A stretch of DNA of 64,000 nt from Oreocharis arfaki. Lineage: Eukaryota > Chordata > Aves > Passeriformes > Paramythiidae. The stretch is from assembly GCA_013398015.1 (NCBI GenBank), contig VZRR01004734.1, positions 600,534 through 664,533 on the forward strand, read 5' to 3'. The notes under the pieces are model-generated. The model did not search any database. It was not told the origin of the DNA and was given only the letters and a program-made list of their open reading frames with translations. This document shows, in pieces, positions 1-10,857 of the stretch. Position numbers and translations under genes: made by a program. Each line of letters begins with the position of its first letter. Positions within the stretch are counted from its first letter, which is position 1.

Positions 1-174
1 TAATTCACACTGATGCTTGGAAAATCCATATGGAAGGCTGTGGACTGGCAGATCAGAATGGTTTTGTGTAACCAGAGTTTTAAGAAAATGTGTCTTTAAG
101 TAGAAAAAAAGAAATCTACGTCTGCCTTTTCCTTCTGCCTTGTTATCTTTGGATAAAACAGATCAGCAAGTGTG

Positions 175-193
175 TAATTGATTAGTTAATTAG
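175..193. promoter_or_regulatory. Cluster of TAAT homeodomain-type cores
   Basis: The 19 bases TAATTGATTAGTTAATTAG hold three overlapping TAAT/ATTA cores, and a GATA-like TTATCT lies just upstream near 143-148. Such clusters are bound by homeodomain proteins in known enhancers, but TAAT cores are common by chance in AT-rich DNA. There is no other support here, so this is only a possible binding site. Confidence 0.15.
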
Positions 194-2040
194 TCAGAGT
201 GGGCCCTGAAGACTGGTTACCAAAGACATGAGGAATAATTACAGACTGAAAATTAAAAAAGGAAGCAAAAATTTGATGGTGCATTCTTGCCTCCCATAGA
301 AAATCTTAAAGCCGTGCAAATGCAAAGAGGCTTTCTAGCACAGGTTGCTCCTGTTCCTCCGAGATGGAGCTGCTGTATTACTGCTCTGTGACTTAGACAT
401 GTGAGTTGAAAGGAAATATAAATAATTGGGAAGAGAAGCCTAATAATTGGAAAAGCTTGACAGAAACTCCTTTGTGTCATGTTCCCAATCTTGGGTTTGC
501 CACAGGCTCATTCCTAATAATTCCAACCATTGAGCTAAAACTGTTATCCAAAGAATCATGTCTGAATTTAAATTAGTTTTCCAGTTATTATTTTTTGAGT
601 GGCTCCATCAAATATATATAAAACTAGGGGAAAGGCCTTGTTGTTTTTACATACAAGTGCTCTTTCCAGAGCATGCCAGAACCTGACATTTCTTTGAAGC
701 TTTTCTAAATTTCAAAGGAGGTAATATATTTAAAACATCTGAAAGTTTTTACATCTCTCTCTCTCTAATTAATTTTGATGTGATACTTCTCAGGACACAT
801 AAAATAAAACCATTTTCTGCCTGATCTTAATTGAGGGGACTCTTATCTCCTTCTGTAATTACTGATGGACAAGATTTCTGCATGGATTAAATTGCATATT
901 CTCACAAACTGGAACAGGGTTATTTTTCTGTCTTTCATAACACACTTTTCTAAAGCTCTGCAATGTCTCCATCCTCATGTAAACACTTTATTTACAGCTG
1001 TCCACAGCTGTATTATACTGCCTGCTGTATAATTACTTTTATTTCTGCAGAGTATAACTACCTTAGGTATTCAGAGAGGATATTTAAGTGTAATTACTGC
1101 AAGTGGAGAGTATTGCCATGGTGATTCCACCAGACTTACAGGAAGGATCCTCAGGAATGTACTGAGTTCTGAAGTGTTTACCTCAGCCAAGGTAAAGTGA
1201 CTCGGGCAAATCCATTTCTGCTCACAGCAATGTCTTGGCAAAGGTGGGTTCGTGTCACTTCATCACACAAGGGCAAGGCACATTTGTGTCATTCAGCCAT
1301 AGCCTGATGGGAATTCACACCCTGAAATTCCTGAGGGGGGTACCAGGGAAAGTTTGGTGGTGTGGGAGGGCAGAAGTTTGCTCAGGTCGCTTTCCCTCGA
1401 GGCTCAGCACAGCACCTTAGAGTGTCTGTGCTGCTGGGTCCTTGGCACACAGCTGAGATGTTCATGGGCATTTTCTACTTTTCAGACTGAAGTTGGCTGC
1501 TGGTATTAATCAATAATATGCTTTGGCCTCCTCCATGTGTTGCTTTGACTGGCATTCCTCCAAAGAATGAATTTCTGCATTGATTTTTGGTTTTAAACAC
1601 TTCAAAGAAATTTGAAATACTTTTTTATGCTGAAAAAAATTTAAATTCTTCTCTTTTCCAGATTTTTTTTTTTTGTCAGGCATGACCTTTGGGTAAGTAA
1701 TTTTCATCATAATAATCTCAAAATAGAAATAATTTTCTGCAATGATTACACCTCCTGACACTTCCCAGTTGTGTTTCTCAGGTAGTGTGTTGGGTTTTAA
1801 CTTTCTTAATCCTCTATTTTTCACAACAATATAAATACTATGTTCAGATAAAGTAGTGTATGAGTCTCTAGGTATCATAGCCCAGGCAGATATTTGCAGA
1901 CTTGGTAGTATTTTCTGCAGAAATGAAAGGAGCTCATTACACATGTGACTCGCTCGCTGGAGCTCTGTGCACAGACAGGGAGCCTCTTTTAACCTCATGT
2001 GTCCTTTACTGGGTTAAAGCAGTGCTAAGAAAGAGACAAA

Positions 2041-2083
2041 AATCATAGTTCAAATCATAGTTAAACAAAATCATAGCTAAACA
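2041..2083 (+). repeat. Short A-rich tandem repeat, about three imperfect units
   Basis: The motif AATCATAG followed by TT or CT and then an A-rich spacer occurs three times in a row, with unequal spacing of about 13 and 18 bases. This is probably slippage-type microduplication. No function is suggested. Confidence 0.6.
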
Positions 2084-5000
2084 AAAAGGGAAGGTAAATG
2101 GCATGACAATCCCAATTGAAGTGTTGCAAAGATACCAGTAAATAGCACAGATTTTCTCTCAGTGCCTGGAATTTCACTAAACACACAGCAGAATGTCATT
2201 CTGGGGCAGTGTCTCTGGCATCCAGAGCCTGTGAGCATTGTGGAAATGTTGCTTATTCAGTGTGCTACTAATTCAGAAGGAGTTGTGCCATCCAGTGAAT
2301 TGCCTTTGCTGACCACTGGTGTCAATAAAAGGAAAAAAACCCAAAGTGCCTGGAAAACCAGTTCTGCTCTTTTCTTCGGGCACTTAATTTTATAGCTCTG
2401 CTCAGTAATGTGTAAGTGGGTTTGTAGTTATTGATTCTTTTGTGAGCACTGCAGAAGTTCATGAAGAATATTCAATATTCAGCTTGTGTGTCTCTCGCTG
2501 GCTACTGGTAAATGCACATTTTTCATGGTGCTATTGAACACTTGTTTGTTATCTCGAAAAGCAGAAGTACCCATATATCAGAGTATCCCTCACGTGGCCT
2601 TTGTTTACTGGTAGCTGGCAGGAATTCTAAGTAGATAAAATAAGAAAAGCAGGAGACAGGACATTGTTATTTTGTGAATGAAAAGGCAGCCACAAGTCCT
2701 GAGAATCCTGAAACCAGTCAAGAACACGAGAGGTCTGGAAAAGCTCGGCTTTCAGTCTGAATAACACGGTGTCATGGTGTAGCTGAAGTCACAGTTCCAG
2801 CTCCATCTGAATTATAGTATCAGCAAACACCTTTGCCATTTTGTACTGTTCTGATTTTATTATTTTGCTGCATGTTCTGTTCAATGATCGACTTGAATAG
2901 ACTTGAGAAAGTTGATCAATGCAGACACAGCAATTACAGATGAATAAATTACAGGCCTTCTCCAGCTGAATTGTAGTAAGAGTTGGAAGCTTGTGTGTGT
3001 GGGGTTCACTGAGTTTTCCCACCGAGACTGTCAGATTTGTTATTACTAAACAGTGTTGTGTGTGCTGTAGGCAGAAAAAGCTGCAGGGTTGTGTTTAGAA
3101 TAATAGTGTGTTCACAAATAGTACTCAAATAGCTCTGAAGTATCACAGTTAGCTGCATCTTCATTCTATTATCTCACTGCTTCATGCTTCTGAGACCTTT
3201 TCCTAGCAGACTATGAAATCATTCCAAATGTAAGATGATAAATTAATAGAACAAAACAAATTGGAGTCAGTAGGAGTGCATTTAGCACTAACAAGACCCA
3301 TCTGAGTTTCAGATTTTCTCTTGCTATTATAAAAAATAAGGCTTGTGTCAGAACTCATCTTTTTTTTAATTGCTCTTCCACAAAGCACTGGATATTATTT
3401 TAAGGGCTAATGGAAAGGAGCAGTCTCTCCAATTCTTCACAGAATCATTTTTAAAGTAGGAGGAAAAAATGTGAGATATAAGAAGAAATACATTCATATC
3501 ACCTAGGGCAGAAGGAATGGATATTTGGGGTTTTGCACTGCATCACCATGTATAGGGAGGGCTTTAGGGTAAATAATGTTAAATATTTGCAGGAAGTGAG
3601 AACTCAAGACACATTTAGAGGTGGGGTGTTTGATGTTATGCTTGAAGAGGCAAAGAAGTTTCCTATGCTCTCTAAAAAAAGGTTTCTGAGTTTTGCTAGG
3701 ATTTTTTTCCTTTGGTGTGGAAGGAAAACTGTTGAAACATCCCTCTTCTGCTAAACATATCTCTTATCTGCCAATGAACCCCAGCAGCCTGGAAATTAAG
3801 GACCTGAGATTCTATTCTTCTGAAGAATAAAAGACCATTAAACTCTGCCTCCTTCACCTGATGCTTATAATGAATTTTTCTGTGAGCAAGCACCAAAGGT
3901 GTTTCATTTGCTGATCTGTTATTTGATTTGATTTCCTAAGATTAAGCAGATTTTACAGAGCACTTTTGCTGTTCTTTTGATAATACTTCACCGTAGCTCC
4001 TTTGCTTTAGCTGACTCTATTAGAGTCTCTGTAAAGAGATGTTCAGGTCAGCTTGATGATAAGTGACTTGATAAAGAATACAAGAACATCTCGATCAGAA
4101 AAGAGTCTTTTGTGCACTCACATGGTGTCACAATATTGTCTTCCCCACATCCAGAGATGCTTTCCTGTTGTTGAAGGCCACATCCTGGAGAGTTCACCTG
4201 CCCCACTGTGTCCTGGCAGCAACTCCATATGGCTGGATTTATGTGCCATTCCAGGCAGTGTCAGTAGAGTATGGAAAGACCTGTAAACTTTAAAGAGCTC
4301 AGAAAAGAGTCTTGGGGTTTAAAAACTGTGTTTATTTTCTTATACAGTCTTCTCAAAATAATTTGCTTCATGTACATTGGCACCATTGAGTTCATTGGAA
4401 AGGGGTTTCATCAAGTCAAAGGAAAAAACCGTGAAGGGGTGGGAACTGAAGCGGATGAGCAAGGGGTAAGTTTGTCAGTGATACAATTTCTTCCCCTTAA
4501 ATAGTTAGCCTTTGTTGCAATGCATTCAGCTTTGAAATGTTATGCAGGGAGGAGGCCAAGCACAGGAATTAATGAAACTGATCAGCTCTGCTGTGACATT
4601 TTCAAGTGGTGCCATTTATTAGAAAATGTTTTCAGTAGCTCTGTTCTGTTTCCTCTTGAAAGAGAGAAAGAGGTGATGAAGGAGCCAACGTCTCTCCAAG
4701 AGACATTTTGTGTTCAACAGTTTGGCCAGATTATAAGCAATTTGGTGCTGAATTGAGGATTTCTACTGTTTGGTAGCAATGGAAAAGAAAAATGATTGGA
4801 GCTCATTACCTTTTAGTATAGGAATAAATTACTTTGCCCTAAATACACAGTAACAGATATTAATGGCACTCTAGATTCAGTTGCATGTCACTGCATGTGT
4901 AAAATTTTTATTAACGGGGTTCTCTTTCTCTACTGGTGACCACTGAAATGGAAACCCAGCTCTTTGCTCGTGTTCCCCTGCCACTGCCAGCACCTTCTGT

Positions 5001-5100
5001 GGGTGTTGTAATATGGGAAGCACAGCTCTGAGCTTCCAGCAAACCATGGAGCTTCAGCAAGTTCAGCCATACCAACAGCATCTCAGGGATACACAGAACA

Positions 5101-5290
5101 GAGTGAGAGTGGGGTTAGAGTCAAACAAGTGTCCACAGGGGCACCCTTAGGGCAGGGATGAGGGGCTGATGGCCGGGCTGTGTTGGCCTTGGCTCCTGCC
5201 AGAGCAGAGGGTGCAGGAGGTGGGGAGAGGGCTCTGCCCCTGCCCGGGGTGTGGAACAGGCAGGGGGGTCTGTCTGGCTTGAGACACGAT
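5101..5290. other. GC-rich patch with G-runs
   Basis: This is a local rise in GC content within AT-rich DNA, with several GGG or GGGG runs between about 5208 and 5265, including a six-G run. It has few CpG dinucleotides, so it does not look like a CpG island. The G-runs could support a loose G-quadruplex, but at least one loop would exceed the usual seven bases. No gene is seen. Confidence 0.35.
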
Positions 5291-5431
5291 ACAAAGTGTC
5301 ATAAACTATATGAGGAAAACAGAGATATCTACATTTGCTAAATGGTTGTATTTTCTTGGCGTTTAATTGTTTTTGCAGTAATTATAAGAGCCTGCTCTTT
5401 CCTTGAGAACTTGATGATCAGTTTGGAATAA

Positions 5432-5457
5432 TGAAGGAATAATGTATTATTCCTTCA
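5432..5457. repeat. Near-perfect 26-bp palindrome
   Basis: The arm TGAAGGAATAAT (5432-5443) is followed by a two-base centre (GT) and the exact reverse complement ATTATTCCTTCA (5446-5457). The pairing does not extend into the flanks. The stem is too short for a microRNA precursor. It may be a chance palindrome, a dimeric protein-binding site, or the scar of a local inverted duplication. Confidence 0.9.
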
Positions 5458-6540
5458 CAGAGTAAATGAAATGAAATGAGGCTTTCACAGTAGCTAAGCA
5501 TAATCTATAGATTAAGCAAAATAATACAGTACACGTGTTATGTATGTTCAGTTTCTTTCCCTGGATGTTAGTTTATGTAAAACTGCCGTTATCTCCATTA
5601 AAATGTCCCCCAAAAAATAGTGGAGAGGAGTAAAAAAAGTATTCCAGCAGGAGCATATTAATAATCTTGATTATCAGATGGAAAGTGTGAACATTTTAGA
5701 AGTGAAAAGCTCTTTTTTCCCACAGTTTAGAACATAGGTATGAACAATTGATTTTGGTCTCATAAGCCTTTATAAATGATGCAGTTTATATAGAGTGGGT
5801 GCAGTGAGCTTAGTTTCAGAGGCAGCTGATAAGAGGTTTCTGTGAGTAAATGCTTGTTAGTTACAGACTGTTTTTCAAAACCAGAAAAGATTACATTTAA
5901 GACACGAACCTTTCACTGTACGTGCCTCTTCTGACTTTTACTAAGTGCTATATATGGATGTTGATTTCTGAAACATAAGAAATACTGCTTTGATTTTGTC
6001 AATCAATTTCAGAAATGCTCACAAACTGGGTTCTTGGTTGCTGCATTACCTTGGAACCATTTCTGGATCTCTCCGGGTTAGGCTCAGAGGATTTGGGTAT
6101 TATTTTGGTGTTTTAAGTTACATAGCTGTGGTCTGCAGATCTTAGGGGTTGTTTCAAATTCAGGAAACACATAAGCCTAGTTAAAAAGGAAGACTTATAT
6201 TGGGAAGTGATCCCATTCTGGTAAATGCTTGATCACATCTTCAAGTAAAAGTAAATATTCAAGTCATTATAATTGAGAGCTCAAGTATAGTGGCAGTGTC
6301 TCTGTACAAGATACAGAGCTTCTGGGCTTCTGACAGCTCCAGTCAGCATGTATTGGTCTTACTGGGAAAGGTGAAGATCTGTTGGCCTCAGACCTGATTA
6401 GGGATGGCCCTATTTGAGAAGGTATTTAAGCCCTTTCAATGTGTTTTTCTCCACAGCATGCTTGATATTACATATAACTATATAATGTTATGTATATGTG
6501 ATAGACTAATGCTCTGTCTGGTTTGGCTGTTCTCAGTGTT
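5458..6540. other. AT-rich noncoding stretch
   Basis: No gene or recognisable repeat is seen. Near 6470-6510 there is an AT-rich imperfect inverted repeat around ACATATAAC and GTTATGTATATGT, best explained by base composition. Confidence 0.6.
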
Positions 6541-6785
6541 GTGTGTAGCAGAGTCCGGAGGGGTGAGAGGGCGGATCCTGGTCCTGCCCTGCCCCGGGGA
6601 GCTGGCCAGCAGAGTGGGGAAGTGGATCCTCCTGCAGAAGAGTAGCTGTGCATTCTCAGCTCAGAGAGCTTTCTGCAGCATCCTGCAGCAGAAGGGACTG
6701 GGAGAGAGCTGGAAGGAGGTGAGGAGTATAGAAGATGATTGGGAGCATCTCTCAGAAAAGCTGAGTGCAGGTGACAGATGAGCCT
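6541..6785. other. GC-rich patch beside a tandem duplication
   Basis: This is a sharp local rise in GC, with short internal echoes of GGATCCT and CCTGCAG. Frames are open on both strands: a 125-codon frame on + at 6404-6781, and a 160-codon frame on - at 6468-6950 that runs through the ambiguous base at 6944. Both frames extend into noncoding-looking flanks and neither resembles a known protein, so I do not call a gene. It abuts the duplication at 6824-7039 and could be part of an unrecognised old repeat. Confidence 0.35.
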
Positions 6786-6823
6786 TAGAGCAAAGGTGAT
6801 GGCAGAGGGCACTTTCCATGTAG

Positions 6824-7039
6824 AGCAATCAAGAAAGAATAGATAGAGCTCACAGGAAACCAAGAATCTATGGAAATGTGTTGGACTAGAAAGGATGACT
6901 GAGGGCCAGCCTTCATCCGGCAGTGATTTAACTGGAGAGTAGANCAGCAATCAAGAAAGAACAGATAGAGCTCTAGAGTTGGACTAGAGTTGGACTGAGG
7001 GCCAGCCTTCATCCAGCAGTGATTTAACTGGAGAGTAGA
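6824..7039 (+). repeat. Two-copy tandem duplication of a segment about 120 bp long
   Basis: Copy 1 (6824-6943) and copy 2 (6946-7039) share the same beginning (AGCAATCAAGAAAGAA, then AGATAGAGCTC after one substitution) and the same end (GAGGGCCAGCCTTCATCC through ACTGGAGAGTAGA). Copy 2 is 26 bases shorter and lacks an internal piece corresponding to roughly 6852-6879. It also carries its own 11-base duplication (AGAGTTGGACT at 6975-6985 and again at 6986-6996). The copies differ at only a few positions outside the gap, which suggests a fairly recent event. The junction contains the unresolved base N at 6944, so the copy number in the assembly may be uncertain. Confidence 0.95.
6944..6944. other. 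Unresolved base (N)
   Basis: This is the only ambiguous base I noticed in the window. It sits exactly at the junction of the two tandem copies, where short reads from either copy collapse together. It is more likely an assembly or polymorphism mark than a biological feature. Confidence 0.95.
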
Positions 7040-9360
7040 TCTATAAAAAATCCTTTTATTTTATGCTGGTTTTCCAACCTCAAAGCTTCTCTACTCAGGA
7101 TTTCTAGCCTGTTTTAATCTATTTTCAAATAACATTCAATTCTATATTTTTACAACGTAGCATGTTACATTAAAAGAAAGCAGATTCATCTCACAGCCTT
7201 GGCTAACTCGGGATCCAATGGAAAGTGTCATTTGAAGTAGGGCCTATTATTGGAAGGATTTGAGTAATGATTTTCCATGATATGAATCAAAGTAACTCTA
7301 AAGTCTGAACAGCCCAAACAGATACAAAAAGCCCCCGGGTGATGACTGAAGATCAGCTTTGTGATTTTGTTAATTTCTGTGCCAATAAATCCAAAACTGA
7401 GAACAGATGTGCCAGAGCAAGAGTAGAGACTTTCCTTTTCAAAGCCAGTTTGAAAAAGTTCATGATTAAAGACTAACTTTGAGGCTCTTGTCAATAGTTC
7501 CAAAATTAAGTTTGTCATAACACTTTATATAATGCTAATGATAAGCTATTTATTGTGTGGAAAATGTCACTTTATTTCTTACTCTCTTCTTTTGATCTAA
7601 TACTTCCTGGCATGTTGAAGTCTCAGTATTTAGGTCTCTGCAGTGATTATCCAGGAGAAGCCCGTGTAGCTGTGGAGAGGGGAGCTGTACAAGGATGAAG
7701 TGCAGCACCTGTGGAACTGGCTGAGGGGTACAGTGGGCCCTGAAATTAAGAAGCACTTTATAACTTTGATCTGGTATTACAGTGGAATGTTTATTGCTGA
7801 TTTATGTATTAGATGTGTTGGCACAGTTCCAGCTTGAGGCCAAGAGCAGGTAAGATTAAATGAGGGGATGGGGAGAGAGGAGAGGCTGGGAACAATGAAA
7901 TGGCTTCAGGGCAGGAGAAGGCTTTCCCTCCAAGAGGCTGTGGCTGGTTGTGCCATTTTGTTCCTGCACACCCAGGACAGGGCTGAGTAACTGCAGGAGT
8001 GAATGGGGGCACTGCCTTAGTGCAGCCCAGGGAGAGGAGAAAAGCTGGATTCTGCCCTGGCTCACTGGGCACTGGTGAAGGAAGAGGCAGATGCAGCCTG
8101 GACTCCTGTGTGTATGGCACCCGAATTCCAGTTTTGGTTGCAGTGAACATTTTGCCATTGAGCCAAAGGGGAGCAGTGCTGCTGAGAAGGACTGACAATT
8201 CCTTCTTGTGTTCCAGCCTGGCTCCTGTGCTCGTGCTCAGAGGAACACCCTGTACTTCAGTAGGTTAAGGGCCCACAGGCAGACGTAAAAGATCAGAGCT
8301 CACCCACAGAGCTGTTGGGTCGAAGACTGCTCCTCTTTCAAGAGTTTGAATGTCTCTCTGCAACATACTTTTCAAGCTAAATCTCTGTAGCTCGTTATTG
8401 ATTCAGAAGTAATTTCAGGGCAAATAAGAATTTTCAGCTAACTTAATGTTAATCATCAAACTCAGCATGGGATTTTGTCTGTTGTAAGAAAACATAGGTA
8501 GGTGAGATTGTAATATTCGCATTCAGTAGGAACTCCACTAAGATCCATTTTAAACCTCCCAAATAACAGCAGTTCCAGGAGGAAGTGGATCTTGCTGTAA
8601 AAAAATCAGAGTTAGAAGCAGTCTCAAATGGGTCAAAAAATGTTGGGGCAAAACTTCTTTTGTTTTTACATTTCATCAAGGCATTTCTAAGGGCTCAGTC
8701 ATAAAATCATCATCAAACTTGAAACACCCAACATCGAATTCAGGCATAAACCATCTTAGCAGATCTTTATGAATCCTTGTGTTGATAATACTCTCTAATT
8801 TACTGACAGAGAAGTAAGTAATGCATCACCCTCTTATATATTTTGCAGTTGTCAGAGTATGGATAGTGGTAAAATATTTAAATAAATTCTGAAACAAGTC
8901 ATTATAGATAAAAGTCTCTTACTGTGTTCACGATAAACAGACACATATCCCTGCTGCATTTCTGTAAATACCATTTAGTATCCTAAAACTCTTACTTTAA
9001 GTAAACGTAAATCCTGCTTTTGACTAACAATTATTATTCTGTAGGAAATTTTAAGCAATCAGTAGATTTTTTTTTTGCCTGTTTGAAGAGTATGTGTAAG
9101 AACTAAAGTGGCATGTATCTTTCACAAAGCTGGAGTTAATTTAATGGAATTATTTCTCAAGGCTCAATGGTTGCCCTCAAACCACAGGTTATCGATTCAT
9201 TGGAAAGAGTAACCTGTTCATTAACCCTGGTCTGCTGAGAGCTGACCTGCCCTCGGCTGTAAGTCGTTAAAAGCAGGTGATAAGAAGCCATGGAAGGACA
9301 AGGACCCTGGAGGTATTTTCCTTGCCAGGCTCGTCTGTGTTAGCCCAGGTGCTGCTCAGA
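7040..9360. other. Noncoding stretch with a moderately GC-rich centre
   Basis: No supported gene. The part from about 7840 to 8270 is richer in GC and holds overlapping open frames on both strands (about 90 to 129 codons). They contradict each other and match nothing I recognise. A good donor-like sequence (GAGCAG then GTAAGA, near 7850) has no convincing exon before it. The rest is AT-rich. Confidence 0.55.
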
Positions 9361-9690
9361 GAGGGGCGATGGGTGATGCTGAGTGCCAGTGCAGTACCAG
9401 TAGCTGGCTCCAGGATCTCCGTGTCTTTTCCGTGCTGGGGGACACAGGGCTGGAGGCGGCAGTGCGGCGGAGCCCTTCCCGTGTCCCAGAAAGGGCAGGC
9501 TCGGCATTCCCGGCCCGAGCTCCCGCTGGCTCTGCAGTTTGCATCCGCTGCCCCAAGGGTGCACTGCTGGTTCGCCTTCGTCCTTCCCTCGCTCGGCCCC
9601 AGCGGCAGCTTCTCCCTCTTCTTGGGAAGGAGCGCTGACCCCGGAGGGACCAGGCTTGCTACGCCTCTCATCCTCCGCTGTCAGGATGGC
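9361..9690. promoter_or_regulatory. Small CpG-rich island, possible promoter
   Basis: I count about 20 CpG dinucleotides in these 330 bases, while the surrounding kilobases have very few. GC content is also clearly higher than in the flanks. Frames are open across it in several registers on both strands, the longest being 176 codons on - at 9340-9870 starting at GTG. That is expected where stop codons are rare. In vertebrates such unmethylated islands often mark promoters. No exon with supporting splice sites or known protein is visible, so this may instead be a GC-rich old repeat or an orphan island. Confidence 0.45.
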
Positions 9691-10754
9691 TGGGATCCCT
9701 GAAAAACTCACTTCCAGAGTGAGGGATCTGAGCGTGCTCTTGGGCTTGTTCAGATTACGTTCGTAGCAGAAGGAGGAGGTGGAAACAAAAGAGTACCTTT
9801 CATCCAAAACACACAGTGCCTTTGAACACTCGAGCAGCGTTTGAACAACACAAGCGGCCACTTGCTGCACTGTAAAGTGTTTGAAAGATTGAATGCTGAT
9901 CGTCTGAGCTGTCCGTGACCCTTATTCTTGCTCACTTAAAAAAAATAAGTGCTGTAAACCCAAGTTATGACCTCTGGTAATTTTTTAGAAAGCTCTCCAC
10001 TTTCCCCATGACACGGGTAGGCTTACAACAGACATTGGCAGCTAACCAGGGTACTGCTAAGCCGGCTAAGGAGGATTTTCTTTTCTGGAGATTTTCATCA
10101 AATGAAGGGGGTTAGACTACCAGGAAGATGATGGTTGTTTCCAGTGCCCCATTTCTTTTTTCCCTACTCAGTGGGCGATCAGAATAGAGAGCTCTCTTAC
10201 GAGATGCAATATTGTCAGATAGAGGAACACTTAACTAGCAATTCTTCTATAGTTAAACAGAAGTGGAGTTATAGCCAAGCGTATTCTTTACTCCCACACA
10301 TTCTATATTTTTCATTAGGTTTATTCATAGTTTTGCCATTGCCAGAGAAATAGCTTTAAACATTCTTCCTTTTAGGAAACAAATGGTCTAATTCTGGCTT
10401 CCTGAGCAGACAGGCTTTGTTTATTGAGTTTTAAATGTGTTATATAACTCGTCTTATCACACATTCAGGAATTCAAAGGCAGGTTTCTAGCCTGAAGGTC
10501 TCTGATAACATCCTATTTTCTCTTGTGTTTTTCCTACCTACAGTTTCCAACTTTGTGGCGCTGTTAATACTCCATCAATAATTTTAGCCAGTCTCTTCAG
10601 ATAACAACAAAACCTAACTTTTATGAAAGAGGATATTTTCTAGTATATAAACCCTCTGTATTGCATAACCGATTTATCATTAATATCTTATTTCCCATGG
10701 ATTATTATGCTAAAACCTTATTCAGTGACAGCACAGAGCAATTAATAATTAGGG

Positions 10755-10768
10755 TTTCCCATGGGAAA
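10755..10768. repeat. Perfect 14-bp palindrome
   Basis: TTTCCCATGGGAAA is its own reverse complement. A related half (ATTTCCCATGG) lies about 65 bases upstream near 10690. It could be a dimeric binding site or chance. Confidence 0.8.
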
Positions 10769-10805
10769 TTTAAAATAAGTATACTGAAACCCACTATCAG
10801 GGGTT

Positions 10806-10857
10806 TGTATCCTTTCAGAGGAGGATACTTCCTTATTAAGTTCTGTATCCTTTCAGA
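10806..10857 (+). repeat. 14-bp direct repeat, 38 bases apart
   Basis: TGTATCCTTTCAGA occurs at 10806-10819 and again at 10844-10857. After the first copy, GGATAC forms a small inverted repeat with GTATCC. The spacing and identity suggest an old local duplication. No mobile element is recognisable between the copies. Confidence 0.75.

Larger units (their letters stand above)
1..5100. other. AT-rich noncoding stretch
   Basis: No gene is visible. Both strands are AT-rich with frequent stops in all frames. Small landmarks are a cluster of homeodomain-type TAAT cores at 175-193, a (TC)n run of about 13 bases at 754-766, a poly-T run near 1664-1674, and a short A-rich tandem repeat at 2041-2083. 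One ATG-initiated open frame of 162 codons on the - strand (1510-1998) is treated under findings. It matches no family I know and includes a lysine run encoded by an A-run, which is typical of noncoding DNA. Intergenic or intronic origin is inferred from the absence of coding signal. Confidence 0.7.

Noticed and set aside
6468..6950. 160-codon open frame on the - strand
   Set aside because: It runs through an ambiguous base and across one copy of a tandem duplication. No recognisable protein.
9340..9870. 176-codon open frame on the - strand, the longest in the window
   Set aside because: It begins at GTG without a nearby in-frame ATG, crosses a CpG-rich patch where stops are rare, overlaps several long frames on +, and shows no known domain.
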